From: an uncultured Eubacterium sp.
GTDB lineage: Bacteria > Bacillota > Clostridia > Lachnospirales > Lachnospiraceae
DNA length: 64,000 bases
NCBI GenBank assembly: GCA_910584645.1
Contig: CAJUAU010000008.1
Span: forward strand, 63,052-127,051
Reading direction: 5' to 3'
Each line of letters begins with the position of its first letter. The stretch's first letter is position 1. The position numbers and the translations under genes are program-made. This document shows, piece by piece, positions 8,193-17,458 of this stretch. The notes beneath the pieces were generated by a model. That model was not told the origin of the DNA. It ran no database searches and saw only the letters and a list, made by a program, of their open reading frames with translations.

Positions 8193-8219
8193 TTATCGGC
8201 ATAAAAAAAGGAAAAGTTA
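8193..8219 (-). promoter_or_regulatory. sigma-28 promoter for flaG-fliD-fliS
   Basis: Minus strand: -35 TAAC (8216-8219), 15-nt spacer, -10 GCCGATAA (8193-8200), the latter an exact match to the classical FliA -10. The spacer is the T-run and descending arm of the csrA terminator, so terminator and promoter share bases. Confidence 0.8.
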
Positions 8220-8256
8220 ACCCTGGTATCTACATTTTTCGGATCAACTTTTCCCT
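8203..8256 (-). terminator. terminator after csrA
   Basis: On the minus strand an arm GGAAAAGTT (from 8254 down to 8246) pairs with AACTTTTCC (8218 to 8210), followed at once by seven T (8209-8203). It lies 5 bases after the csrA stop and ends the flgM-csrA transcript. Confidence 0.75.
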
Positions 8257-8260
8257 TCCG

Positions 8261-8479
8261 CTATTTTAACAGATCCGACAGACTCTCCGGACTGGCCGTA
8301 TTTACGGCTTCTTTATTTGCTTCCTGTATCTGGACGTACAGTTCCTTGCGATATATGGGTACTGATTTAGGGGCACTGATGCCGATTTTTACCTGATCGC
8401 CTTTGATCTCCAGGATCGAAACCTCTACATTATCATTGATGATAATGGATTCGTTTACTTTTCTTGCCAGTGCTAACAT
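8261..8479 (-). CDS. csrA: carbon storage regulator CsrA
   Basis: RNA-binding translational repressor, 72 residues, normal for the family. It has the canonical opening MLALARKVNESIIINDN and the KIGISAP(K) strand with VPIYRKELY that forms part of the GGA-binding surface. In Bacillus subtilis CsrA represses hag translation and is sequestered by FliW; the adjacent fliW gene and the GGA hairpin in the flagellin leader here support the same circuit. The ATG at 8479 has AAGGAGG upstream; it starts 4 bases after the fliW stop. Confidence 0.97.
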   Translation of the reverse strand: MLALARKVNESIIINDNVEVSILEIKGDQVKIGISAPKSVPIYRKELYVQIQEANKEAVNTASPESLSDLLK

Positions 8480-8483
8480 AAAA

Positions 8484-8939
8484 TCAAGCCTCCTTCTTTT
8501 CTTTGAGGAGATCATATATCTTATATTTCACCTCATAATCCTGATTTTCCACTATAAGCTGTGCTCCCTTTCTGGTATCCGCATTGATGATGATGGGCGC
8601 TTTCAGATTCACAGACATCTCCTTAATATCAGCGGGAACTGTCATAGTGAGCAGGATCACCAGATTCTCCTCTGTAATCTCTCCGATGCCGGAAAGCAGC
8701 TCATCCTCGACCACCGGATTATAATCCTCTTTCACCAGGAGCGGATTTATCACCGGCAGGGCAAGGGCCGGCTCATCCACGCTCTGAAACCATGAAATAT
8801 TGCTGCCGCCCTCTTTTTCGCAGTCGTACAATATCGTATATTTTTTAAATTCCTCAAATCCAAAAAGTCCACGCTCTAAGGTTATGATCTTCTCTTCCGT
8901 CAGATCGATCTCACCAAAATATTTTGTCTGTATCAGCAT
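8484..8939 (-). CDS. fliW: flagellar assembly factor FliW
   Basis: 151-residue FliW, the protein antagonist of CsrA that also binds flagellin and so links free flagellin level to flagellin translation. Family features visible are LERGLFGFEEFKKYTIL near residue 22, SVDEPALALPVINP in the middle, and NLKAPIIINADTRKGAQLI in the C-terminal third. It forms the fliW-csrA pair with a 4-base gap. Confidence 0.96.
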   Translation of the reverse strand: MLIQTKYFGEIDLTEEKIITLERGLFGFEEFKKYTILYDCEKEGGSNISWFQSVDEPALALPVINPLLVKEDYNPVVEDELLSGIGEITEENLVILLTMTVPADIKEMSVNLKAPIIINADTRKGAQLIVENQDYEVKYKIYDLLKEKKEA

Positions 8940-8984
8940 AGTTCATCCTCCATTCGCGCACCTGTGGTGCTGCCAGCCTGAGTA

Positions 8985-10469
8985 TTAAATAAAATCGAGC
9001 AGTGAAGTCCCCAGTATTTTAGATGTCGCCTGAAGGGAAGCCTGGTACAGAAGGTCTGCCTCTGTATAATTGACATATGCCTCCTCAAGATCCGCATCTT
9101 CATTCTCTGATTTCGCCTCTTTTGTTCCTGTCTTCAGGACTTCCAGTCCGCTCTGGGTCATCTTCAGCCTGGAGTATCTCGCACCATGGTCTGCCAGGGA
9201 TACATTCAGCTTATTCTTCGCCTCCTGGAATACGGTGATGGCATGGGAATATGAATTAGTCAGCACAGTATTCTGCAGGGTAAGCTGCGTACCGATCTGA
9301 TCATAAAGCTCCTGCAGGTTTGCCAGCTTTTCCTTATCATTTGGATCGCAGTCATCAATCCGTTTTTTGACTGCAGCATAATTTTTCTCCATGATCTCCA
9401 GATCATTGAGGACCTTATAAATATCATCCACTGCCCTGCCAATGGTTGTATCAAAGGTATCACAGGCCAGGGTATTTACGGTCAGTGTCTGACTGAAATT
9501 AACTTGATAGTTGATTTTCTGTTCTGTTACATTATCATAGTTTTTCACAACTCCGGTGACATTATTCTCTGCCCGGCAGTTAAAGTAATGTTCCGGCCGG
9601 ATATTACCCCTGGTAAACTGGGTCTTATTGAATTGCGCCGACAGCCCGGAACCTGCGCGGATGGAATCGTATATTGCATCCCCGAAAACCAGTTCTCCGG
9701 TCTCTGGTACAAAATACACCTCGTTCTCACCTGGATGATACTGCTCATTATAAGTCTTATTATCCGGAATGCTTTTCGTGACTGCTGTCACGGTATGGCT
9801 TTCGCCCTTTACATCCTTATAGGTGATGGTAACATCTTCTTTATCACAGTTGCTATAGGATAAAGGAATACGGTGGGTCTGTAAGAACTCTGACGCCTCA
9901 TTGGCATAATCCGAGGCATCCTTCGTATCATCATATTCCGCCTGACCATATACATAGGCATATTTTTCAATCTCGTTGATCTCCAGGTTCTCTGTGATGG
10001 TATACGTCGTATCGCTCTGATCCGCATCAAAGAGAAGAGGAACATCGGTACGGTATCCGGTAAAGATATAGCGCCCCGCATAATCCCTGTTGGCATGCTC
10101 CTGATAAATGGCATCCGCATTCTGGCGGAGCTGCTTGGCAATAGTTTCCCGGTCGTCCGCATTGTTTGGATCGTTTGCCGCATGGGTCACGTACTCCAGC
10201 ATACCATCCAGGATCTTATTTACTTTGTCAATCGGCTCTTCTGTGGCATCCATCCAGTTTTCCGCATCGTCACAGTTGGAAAGATACTGGTCGATCTCGA
10301 TCATCGTGGTACGGAACCTGAGTGCACGCACTGCGATCGTTGGATTATCGGAAGGATTCTGAATCTTTTTCTCAGATGCATACTGTTCAAAATATTTGTT
10401 GTATGCCGCCTTATTCTTTTGAATATGGAGCATCGCATTATTCCGCATCATGTTATTGGTAATCCGCAT
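8985..10469 (-). CDS. flgL: flagellar hook-associated protein FlgL (HAP3)
   Basis: Hook-filament junction protein next to the filament, 494 residues, longer than the roughly 300 of many FlgL. The N-terminal flagellin-like helix starts MRITNNMMRNNAMLHIQKNK and continues to RALRFRTTMIEIDQYLSN. The C-terminal helix has ENEDADLEEAYVNYTEADLL and ends in LQATSKILGTSLLDFI. The added middle (about 180-340) is probably exposed on the junction surface. It lies between the second flgK and fliW, all in one direction. Confidence 0.95.
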   Translation of the reverse strand: MRITNNMMRNNAMLHIQKNKAAYNKYFEQYASEKKIQNPSDNPTIAVRALRFRTTMIEIDQYLSNCDDAENWMDATEEPIDKVNKILDGMLEYVTHAANDPNNADDRETIAKQLRQNADAIYQEHANRDYAGRYIFTGYRTDVPLLFDADQSDTTYTITENLEINEIEKYAYVYGQAEYDDTKDASDYANEASEFLQTHRIPLSYSNCDKEDVTITYKDVKGESHTVTAVTKSIPDNKTYNEQYHPGENEVYFVPETGELVFGDAIYDSIRAGSGLSAQFNKTQFTRGNIRPEHYFNCRAENNVTGVVKNYDNVTEQKINYQVNFSQTLTVNTLACDTFDTTIGRAVDDIYKVLNDLEIMEKNYAAVKKRIDDCDPNDKEKLANLQELYDQIGTQLTLQNTVLTNSYSHAITVFQEAKNKLNVSLADHGARYSRLKMTQSGLEVLKTGTKEAKSENEDADLEEAYVNYTEADLLYQASLQATSKILGTSLLDFI

Positions 10470-10516
10470 AAATCATCCACGTCCTTTTCTATTTGATATG
10501 ATGTGTGGCAGATCTA

Positions 10517-12379
10517 TTACACTGCCATCTGGTTGATCAGTCTGTCAAGCACTTCGTTCATCACCGAAAGTACTTTATACTGGTTAAACAGCATCTTCTG
10601 GAAGGTAAGCAGACCTTCCGTCTCCTCATCCTCATCGGGACCGGATACTGCCTGCCGCTGGATATCCACTGCATCACGTATATTGAGCTGGCTCGCTTCC
10701 ATCGTCAACGCCTTTTTACAGTCCACTCCCACATCCGCTGTAAAGGACTGCAGGAAAGAATCCGGTGCTCCGTGTAGAAACATCTTGGAATCATCTTTCA
10801 AGTCTGCAAGCTTTTTCAGGTTCAGCCCTTCGGATTTGCCCCCATCCTCCATTGCGTTAAATGCGAGGAGCTTTGTGTCATCCAGAACAGCATCTGTCAC
10901 ACAGATATTCAATGCCGTCATATAGTAATAGCTTCCCGTATAGCTTCCATTGTTTTCTTTTTTTGCCAGGGAGGTAAAAGATGAATCATAGCCGCCCTCG
11001 CCTTTGGATGTAAATATATAATTGGCGCCGTCTGCCGGTACTTTGGCATTGAAGAAGTCGATGCCCTGATTCCCATAGTCGTCGTAACCGCCCTTATGGA
11101 TATCGTTAAAATTCTGGGCATAGGTTCTCACAAATTCATTGAGCTGTGCCATATAATAGGGAACGCCTTTATAGGCCACATTGTCGCCAACCACAACATC
11201 TGCCTGGACATTCACTGCATACTGCAGTGCTTTTGCCTGGTCTGTGCTCATATTTTGTTTGAGTGTAAATTTGTATGTAAACTCGCCGCTGTCTGATACC
11301 TGCACCTCAAAGGTATCATAACTATAAGCAACGTTATTGATCGTGATCTCCCCGTCCTCTGCCGGTATATTCAACAGATTCACGTCATTTATATTGGCGC
11401 TGTTCATCGTCACCACGATATTGCCGTCCTTATCGTTTGCGATTCCGGCGATCTTCCCTGACAATGTCGTCGAGTTATTACCGTCCCGGATCTCATAAAG
11501 CCCCTGCAGCTTCCCGCCCAGAGAAGGGCTGTATTCATTAAAAGGCGCTCCGTCCGCCCAGGATACTTTATAGAGGCCGGATATATCATTGATGGCTTTT
11601 GTGGTATCCATCTCTGTCACTTTTAATTCATTGACACGGTAAGTATCCAGAAGAATGCCGCCATTGACATAAAGAAAGAACTGGGGCAGCCCGACACCGC
11701 TTGGCGGCTCTTCCTCCACCGCTTTCACATTACAGTACTCAGAAAGTTCATCGATGAGCACCCCTCTCTGGTCACGGAGGTCATTTGCCGGATTACCGTA
11801 TGCTTCCAGAGTGTTGATCTGCTTCGTTACCGCCGCGATCTTATCCGCAAGAGCGTTGATCTGCTCCACACAGCTTTTGATCTCTTCATTAGCTTCTTCC
11901 TGCAGATCCCGGAGATCCGAAGCACTGCTCTGTATAAAAGAGGTCAGCGTGTCGGCAACGGTGGCAATTTCCTTTCTCTTCGTGGCATCGCCGCCATCCC
12001 CTACAGAACCCGTAAGAGTTTTACAAAACTGATCAAAGGCTGTGGTGATCCCGCCATCCTCTTCATTTTTTGCGTACAGGTAAGTCTCGACATGCTTCAG
12101 ATAATAGGAATGGGTGCCGTATTTGCTATAAGTGGCGTTTTCTTTTCTATACTTGATATCGTAGTAATCATTGTGTTCCCGCACGATATCCTGCACATAG
12201 GCGCCGGCTCCGATCACCTTGATGGAACTTACATTCCGTATCTGGGCACTTGTTTTCACTACCTGTCTGGAATACCCTTTCGTCCCTACATTGGCAAGGT
12301 TGTGGGCCGCCGTCTGCATACAGGCGTTATAGGTAAGCATTCCTGATTTTGCGATTTCTAATCCCTGAAATGTAGACAT
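10517..12379 (-). CDS. flgK: flagellar hook-associated protein FlgK (HAP1), second copy
   Basis: 620-residue FlgK, a hook-filament junction protein nearest the hook. The N-terminal rod-type motif is NACMQTAAHNLANVGTKGYSRQ, recognisable around residues 18-39, and the C-terminal part has MEASQLNIRDAVDI and ends with LLTFQKMLFNQYKVLSVMNE and a final LINQMAV. It is a paralogue of the gene immediately upstream (12396-14177), separated by 16 bases, and clearly diverged from it in the middle region. Confidence 0.9.
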   Translation of the reverse strand: MSTFQGLEIAKSGMLTYNACMQTAAHNLANVGTKGYSRQVVKTSAQIRNVSSIKVIGAGAYVQDIVREHNDYYDIKYRKENATYSKYGTHSYYLKHVETYLYAKNEEDGGITTAFDQFCKTLTGSVGDGGDATKRKEIATVADTLTSFIQSSASDLRDLQEEANEEIKSCVEQINALADKIAAVTKQINTLEAYGNPANDLRDQRGVLIDELSEYCNVKAVEEEPPSGVGLPQFFLYVNGGILLDTYRVNELKVTEMDTTKAINDISGLYKVSWADGAPFNEYSPSLGGKLQGLYEIRDGNNSTTLSGKIAGIANDKDGNIVVTMNSANINDVNLLNIPAEDGEITINNVAYSYDTFEVQVSDSGEFTYKFTLKQNMSTDQAKALQYAVNVQADVVVGDNVAYKGVPYYMAQLNEFVRTYAQNFNDIHKGGYDDYGNQGIDFFNAKVPADGANYIFTSKGEGGYDSSFTSLAKKENNGSYTGSYYYMTALNICVTDAVLDDTKLLAFNAMEDGGKSEGLNLKKLADLKDDSKMFLHGAPDSFLQSFTADVGVDCKKALTMEASQLNIRDAVDIQRQAVSGPDEDEETEGLLTFQKMLFNQYKVLSVMNEVLDRLINQMAV

Positions 12380-12395
12380 TTCTTCTCCTCCATTC

Positions 12396-14177
12396 CTATA
12401 AGCTGGTTATCAGATGCTCGATCATCTCGTCTACCACGGTGATATATCTCGATGATGCGTCGAAACACTTCTGAAATTTGATCAAATCTGCCAGTTCCTC
12501 GTCGGTGGATACTCCCATCACATTCTGTCTCTCGCCCTCAATGGCATTTACTGTGATGACCTGGTTATCTATAATTCCACTCCACACATTTCCATCGGTA
12601 GAAAACTGTCCCACCAGAGCTCCATAGTATCCGTTAAAATCATATGTAGTCATGGAATTGGGATCCAGGGTAGAAAAATCTTCCTGCCATTTTCCCACCA
12701 GGTCGGCACAGACATACTGGGTAAATCCTTCTACAAAACCAGAATTTTCATTTGCCTTCAGGGGCAGTCTGGACGGATCCCTCAACAGCTCCGGATTTAC
12801 CTCCAGCTGGTCGATGGTATACAGGCTGTAACGATCCTCAACATCCTCTTCGTTGTACTGAAGAACAGTAACTTTACCAATAGTTCCGTCTTCGTTCAGG
12901 ACTTCTACCGTTTTCTCGGTATACCGCGGCGTTTTCCGCCGGATAAAAAGCTCTTCTCCTACCGTCTTGTTCGCATCGTCACCATAGGGTGCATTTTCGT
13001 TATCCAGCACCTTGATCTTCGTCCCGTCTGCCAGCTCCAGCTCCTTATTCGGACAAAGGGTGTCATTTATCATCATGGCCATGCCCCGGATCAGCTGGTC
13101 AAATTCCGCCTGGACTTTCATCACGATCGAAGGCTCAACATACTCATTATATTCTTCTACCTCTCTGTTATATTTCTCATTGGCGTTAAACCAGGCTCTC
13201 TCATCCAGTGTCCCAAATTTATCGATATAGTCTTCCTTCACCGGCTTCACTGGCATATCGGTAAAGTCAGCGGCATGATTCCCTCTCGCCACCAGAAGCC
13301 CTCTAAGGGATCCCACATCGGTATCGGTGTCACGGGAATATGCCAGTTCTCCGCGGAAAAAGTAATCCTCACCTGTCTCCCATACCGGCTTAAGCAGTTT
13401 GGAAGTAGAACTCTCATACGCCGTAGTCAGCCGGCTCTGGTGGTTGCCCTCCAGCAGAAATTCTCCCTCCGAATAAATGGAGATCGTACCATCTTTCTCC
13501 TCGATCGGCTTAAATTTTATGATCGATCCAAGCTGATCCAGCAGAAGGTTTCTGGAATCGCGATAGTCATTGGCGCCTTCCCCTGTCGCCTCATACTTAC
13601 GGATCAACATATTATAATCCCGGATCTGGGATACGATATCATTGATCTCATTTACCTGATTCTGCACCTCATCATTCATGTTCTTCTGATAATCATTTAA
13701 CTGCTGCTGCAGCACCTGTGCCCGCTCCGCAAACTGGGCCGCCTGGGAGACAAATTCGGCACGGCATGTGATATCGCCAGGTGTTTTCGTCAGTTCCTGA
13801 ACCGAAGTCCACAGATCTGTCATAGATTCAAGAAATTCCTGTGCTTCCAGCTCTCCAAACAGCTCTTGCATCTCCTGTACCGCCGCATACTGCGCCTCAT
13901 AGAAGCTCTGGCGCCCGACCTGAACCCGGTACTGATCATCCAGAAATGTATTCCGTATCTGACGGATCTTTACTACATCCGTCCCAAGACCAACCTGTAT
14001 CTTATTAGAATACGCACCAAACCTGGACGAATAAAAAGCATCTGTCACAACTGCCTGCTGTCTTGTATGTCCTGGAGTAGTAGCATTGGCAAGGTTGTGA
14101 GCCGTTGTATTCATGGATGTCTGCGCCGAATGCAGTCCGGAGACACCCGTATTAAAACTTGCAAATAGATTTCCCAT
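12396..14177 (-). CDS. flgK: flagellar hook-associated protein FlgK (HAP1), first copy
   Basis: 593 residues. The N-terminus reads MGNLFASFNTGVSGLHSAQ followed by the LANATTPGHTRQ motif; the C-terminus has STDEELADLIKFQKCFD and SSRYITVVDEMIEHLITSL, which is the standard FlgK/FlgE D0 closing helix. FlgK joins the hook to FlgL. Of the two tandem copies this one has the more typical termini; the order flgM-flgN-flgK-flgK-flgL is unusual only in the doubling. Confidence 0.93.
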   Translation of the reverse strand: MGNLFASFNTGVSGLHSAQTSMNTTAHNLANATTPGHTRQQAVVTDAFYSSRFGAYSNKIQVGLGTDVVKIRQIRNTFLDDQYRVQVGRQSFYEAQYAAVQEMQELFGELEAQEFLESMTDLWTSVQELTKTPGDITCRAEFVSQAAQFAERAQVLQQQLNDYQKNMNDEVQNQVNEINDIVSQIRDYNMLIRKYEATGEGANDYRDSRNLLLDQLGSIIKFKPIEEKDGTISIYSEGEFLLEGNHQSRLTTAYESSTSKLLKPVWETGEDYFFRGELAYSRDTDTDVGSLRGLLVARGNHAADFTDMPVKPVKEDYIDKFGTLDERAWFNANEKYNREVEEYNEYVEPSIVMKVQAEFDQLIRGMAMMINDTLCPNKELELADGTKIKVLDNENAPYGDDANKTVGEELFIRRKTPRYTEKTVEVLNEDGTIGKVTVLQYNEEDVEDRYSLYTIDQLEVNPELLRDPSRLPLKANENSGFVEGFTQYVCADLVGKWQEDFSTLDPNSMTTYDFNGYYGALVGQFSTDGNVWSGIIDNQVITVNAIEGERQNVMGVSTDEELADLIKFQKCFDASSRYITVVDEMIEHLITSL

Positions 14178-14292
14178 ACAATCTTTCCTCTTTTCCCGAC
14201 AATGATTTATTTACAAAATAAAAGAAGCACACAAATGTGGGCATCCAGCGAAACATCTGCCATAGGGGATCTTTGATGCCGCAAACCGCCGA

Positions 14293-14808
14293 TCATTGTT
14301 TCGCATCAAAGCTCCCTGCCCCATAGGCGGGCATATCCACCTGTGCAGCGTCGCTTGAATAATTACTGCTTCCCGAAGACATCCGTGTACTTCTTATCAC
14401 ATTCATATTATATTCAACCATTTCTAATGCCTGCGTCAATAACTCTTTATTCTGAGCATTCAGCTCCTGCAGCCGCGCCACGGTCCGTCTCAGCTTGTCA
14501 TGCAGGTGCTGTAATTTCTTTTGTTCATCGGGCTGTTTGCCAAGGGCCTGGATGATCTGCTCCAGATTCATATCCCCCGAAGCTTTTCCGAGAACAGTAG
14601 CAATGTCTTCTGTCACCCGTATCCGCCTGGCTTCAAGATTTCCGACTTCGTCCATCATCTTCTGCTCCTCGCCAGACAGACGTCCCAGAGCTTCCAGGTC
14701 ATTTGCCACGATCGCCCTTATCTTCTCCTCCTGAACCGGTATCAGATTGGCATAAATCTTTTCCTCCCGGCCAAGGGTCCCAATCAATTCTTCAATTAAG
14801 CTCGCCAA
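14293..14808 (-). CDS. flgN: FlgN-type flagellar chaperone
   Basis: About 171 residues, mainly helix, with an EEKIYANLIPVQEEKIRAI segment and a late LQELNAQNKELLTQALEMVEY, the C-terminal helix by which FlgN binds FlgK and FlgL. It sits right between flgM and flgK. The start chosen is a TTG at 14808 with AGGAGG eight bases upstream, just after the flgM stop; an upstream TTG at 14850 lies inside flgM and lacks a good site. Confidence 0.8.
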   Translation of the reverse strand: MASLIEELIGTLGREEKIYANLIPVQEEKIRAIVANDLEALGRLSGEEQKMMDEVGNLEARRIRVTEDIATVLGKASGDMNLEQIIQALGKQPDEQKKLQHLHDKLRRTVARLQELNAQNKELLTQALEMVEYNMNVIRSTRMSSGSSNYSSDAAQVDMPAYGAGSFDAKQ

Positions 14809-14827
14809 AGGAACAACCTCCTGTTCG

Positions 14828-15097
14828 TCATCCAAGCAGACGGTCCGCAAGCTTGTCTGCCACAGCCTCTAAGGATACATTATAAGTTCCGGCTTTCATC
14901 CGGTCCATAATATCCTGCACCTTATCTTCCCTTATATCAGAATTATCAGACACAGCTTTTCTGGCAACCTGATAATCTTTTCCGATACTGGATATCTCCA
15001 GGCTGTCTGTCGAATCCGACCTGGAAGATTTCGCAGAAGATCTCGGTTTACCTGCTTTATAAAGCTGATTTACCTGCATATATGCGTCAATTCTCAT
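14828..15097 (-). CDS. flgM: anti-sigma-28 factor FlgM
   Basis: 89 residues that hold sigma-28 (FliA/SigD) inactive until the hook is complete. The N-terminal half is disordered (KPRSSAKSSRSDSTDSLEIS) and the sigma-binding C-terminal half has IREDKVQDIMDRMKAGTYNV with SLEAVADKLADRLL. The start is the ATG at 15097 with TAGGTGG upstream. Preceded by its own sigma-28-like promoter, it would be under feedback from the factor it inhibits, as in other bacteria. Confidence 0.93.
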   Translation of the reverse strand: MRIDAYMQVNQLYKAGKPRSSAKSSRSDSTDSLEISSIGKDYQVARKAVSDNSDIREDKVQDIMDRMKAGTYNVSLEAVADKLADRLLG

Positions 15098-15141
15098 ACT
15101 CTTCACCACCTAAATAAATCTTTTAACGTTTCTTACAATAT

Positions 15142-15168
15142 GTATCGGACGATTAAGGGAACACCTTA
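15142..15168 (-). promoter_or_regulatory. sigma-28-like promoter of flgM operon
   Basis: Minus strand: -35 TAAG (15165-15168), about 15 nt, then -10 TCCGATAC (15142-15149). The -35 lies in the loop of a 7-bp inverted repeat TTAAGGG/CCCTTAA. It lies about 45-70 bases before the flgM ATG, downstream of the parC stop. Confidence 0.65.
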
Positions 15169-15187
15169 ACCCTTAAAAAAAATTTAT

Positions 15188-17440
15188 CTAGTCCAATGCT
15201 GCCTTCTGCCCCTTTGCTGCTCTCTTCCGGTTTCTCACTCTTTTTGCATTCAGTACTCTGCCATCGTACTCAAAGGTATCTGCATTCGTGTCTACAACAG
15301 TAGAAAACACAAGGCTGTCGTCATTATCCAATGTAATCCCCTTTACACCCCGGCTGGTCTTTTTGAATTCACTGACCTCACTCACGGAAAATCCCAGGGA
15401 TAAGCCCTTCCCGGTCAGTAAGATCACTTTTTTATTTCCCTCCAGCACCTCGGAAGCAGACAGCACGTTCACTCCTGCCACCTGGTCTTCCGGATCCAGC
15501 TTAGTTGCCGCCACCTGAAGACGGCTGGTCTCAAATTCGGCACCGGACACCAGCTTTACATAGCCGCTCTTCGTGGCAAAGAAAAGCATGGATTCAAATA
15601 GATCTTCAAAAGAAATATACAAAAGAGCCTCTTCGTCATTGGACATCCTGCAAAGGCTGTGAACCAGGGTTCCCTTGTCCTTCATCTTGCACCGTGGGAT
15701 CTTCTCCGCCTTGATCTGGTGCATATTTCCCTGATCCGTAAACAGGCACAGCTTGTCTGTATTTTTTATTTTTATGATATGGGGATACTCTCCCTTTGCC
15801 TCTTCTGACGCCCTGGAAAATGCTCCCTCATCCATGGATTTTGTGTAGCCGAAGCGGTCGATGCACACATAGATGTCCTCGATCTTGATCTCCTCTACAT
15901 AGGCCTTCGCCGCCACATCGAGAAGTTCTGTACGGCGTGGTCTTCCAAAGGCTTTCTTATATTCCCGCAGCCTTGTTTTGATAACCTTATAAAGCTCTTT
16001 CGTATTACCCAGCACCTTCTCATACTGTTCAATGTCTGCCAGCAGGGAATCATTTTCCTCATGAAGTTTCAGGATCTCCAGGCCGATCAGTCTGCTCAGC
16101 GGCATGGCAAGGATGGCATCCGCCTGCACCTCGCTAAATAAAAGCGTCGCCGCCTGCTTTTCCGAAGCTGCACTTTTAAACTTAATATCTTTGGTTATTC
16201 CTTCGATCAGACAAGCCTTTGCCTGCTTTACCGAAGAACTGCCCCGAAGGATCTCAATGATCAGATCTATGACGTCTGTGGCCTTCATCAGGCCTTCGAC
16301 GATCTCCAGACGTTTCCTCGCCTTTTCCAGCAGGAACCGGTACTCTCTGGTATACAGGTCCTCCTGAAACAGGATAAACTCCTCGATCATGGACTTAAGA
16401 TTGAACAATCTGGGCTGTCCGCCGCGGATCGCCAGCAGATTGACACCATAAGTATCTTCCATCTGCGTCTTCTTATACAGGCCGTTTAATAAATTTTCTA
16501 TATCACGGTCCTTTTTTACTTCGATCACGATGCGGATGCCTTCCTTGGAGGACTCATCCCTGACATCATAGATCTCATCGAATACCTTATCTTTAACAAG
16601 AGAAGAGAGTGTCTCTACCAGCTTGGTCTTATTACCGGATATCGTGTATGGAATCTCGGTGATCACGATATTGGTCCGTCCATTGTCGCCCTTCTCGATC
16701 TCCGTTCTGGCGCGCAGCCGGATCCTGCCTTCCCCGGTCTCATAGATGGAAGACAGCTCCGCTGAATTGGTAATGATGCCTCCTGTGGGGAAATCCGGTG
16801 CCGGCACGTAATCCATCAGTTTCTGGATGGAAATGCCCGGACGGTCCATGCAGGCGATAACCGCATCGATCACCTCTCCGGGATTATGGGGCGGGATATT
16901 CGTCGCCATACCGACGGCGATCCCGGTCGTTCCATTGATCAGAAGATTGGGGATCATCGCCGGAAGTACCACCGGTTCTTTTTCACTATCATCAAAGTTG
17001 GGATTGAACTCCACAAGCCCCTTTTCCAGGTTGTCCAGCATCGTCATGGCTGCCCGGGAAAGCCTCGCCTCGGTATAACGCATGGCCGCCGCCCCGTCTC
17101 CGTCTATGGAACCAAAATTTCCGTGTCCGTCCACCAGGGGCGCATTCAGCGAATACTCTTCTGTCATATGGACCAGTGCGTCGTAGATCGAGCTGTCCCC
17201 GTGGGGATGGTATTTACCCATGGTATCCCCGACGATACGGGCGCTTTTCCGGTGAGGCTTATCCGGAGAAAGCCCCAGTTCCTTCATGGCATATAAGATT
17301 CTCCGCTGTACTGGTTTTAATCCATCCCGGACATCCGGCAGTGCACGTGCTACAATGACGCTGACGGCATAATCCCGGTAAGAGGTTTTCATCTCCTCTG
17401 CAAAATCCAACTGTATGATATTCTCTTTCAGCTGACTCAT
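15188..17440 (-). CDS. parC: type II DNA topoisomerase subunit A (ParC-type)
   Basis: 750-residue DNA-cleaving subunit of a topoisomerase IV or gyrase. The catalytic tyrosine is in AAMRYTEARLS (Tyr122 from the ATG at 17440). The quinolone region HPHGDSSIYDALV has Ser83 and Asp87, the drug-sensitive residues in Escherichia coli GyrA numbering. The C-terminal beta-pinwheel lacks an obvious GyrA box (QRRGGKG); the nearest blade has KTSRGVKG. That favours topoisomerase IV, as does the partner gene directly upstream. GGAGGAGACT precedes the ATG. Confidence 0.85.
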   Translation of the reverse strand: MSQLKENIIQLDFAEEMKTSYRDYAVSVIVARALPDVRDGLKPVQRRILYAMKELGLSPDKPHRKSARIVGDTMGKYHPHGDSSIYDALVHMTEEYSLNAPLVDGHGNFGSIDGDGAAAMRYTEARLSRAAMTMLDNLEKGLVEFNPNFDDSEKEPVVLPAMIPNLLINGTTGIAVGMATNIPPHNPGEVIDAVIACMDRPGISIQKLMDYVPAPDFPTGGIITNSAELSSIYETGEGRIRLRARTEIEKGDNGRTNIVITEIPYTISGNKTKLVETLSSLVKDKVFDEIYDVRDESSKEGIRIVIEVKKDRDIENLLNGLYKKTQMEDTYGVNLLAIRGGQPRLFNLKSMIEEFILFQEDLYTREYRFLLEKARKRLEIVEGLMKATDVIDLIIEILRGSSSVKQAKACLIEGITKDIKFKSAASEKQAATLLFSEVQADAILAMPLSRLIGLEILKLHEENDSLLADIEQYEKVLGNTKELYKVIKTRLREYKKAFGRPRRTELLDVAAKAYVEEIKIEDIYVCIDRFGYTKSMDEGAFSRASEEAKGEYPHIIKIKNTDKLCLFTDQGNMHQIKAEKIPRCKMKDKGTLVHSLCRMSNDEEALLYISFEDLFESMLFFATKSGYVKLVSGAEFETSRLQVAATKLDPEDQVAGVNVLSASEVLEGNKKVILLTGKGLSLGFSVSEVSEFKKTSRGVKGITLDNDDSLVFSTVVDTNADTFEYDGRVLNAKRVRNRKRAAKGQKAALD

Positions 17441-17458
17441 AGTCTCCTCCAATCAATG

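Noticed and set aside
15188..17440. Gene as gyrA
   Set aside because: No GyrA box visible in the C-terminal domain and a ParE-type partner lies next to it; not fully excluded.
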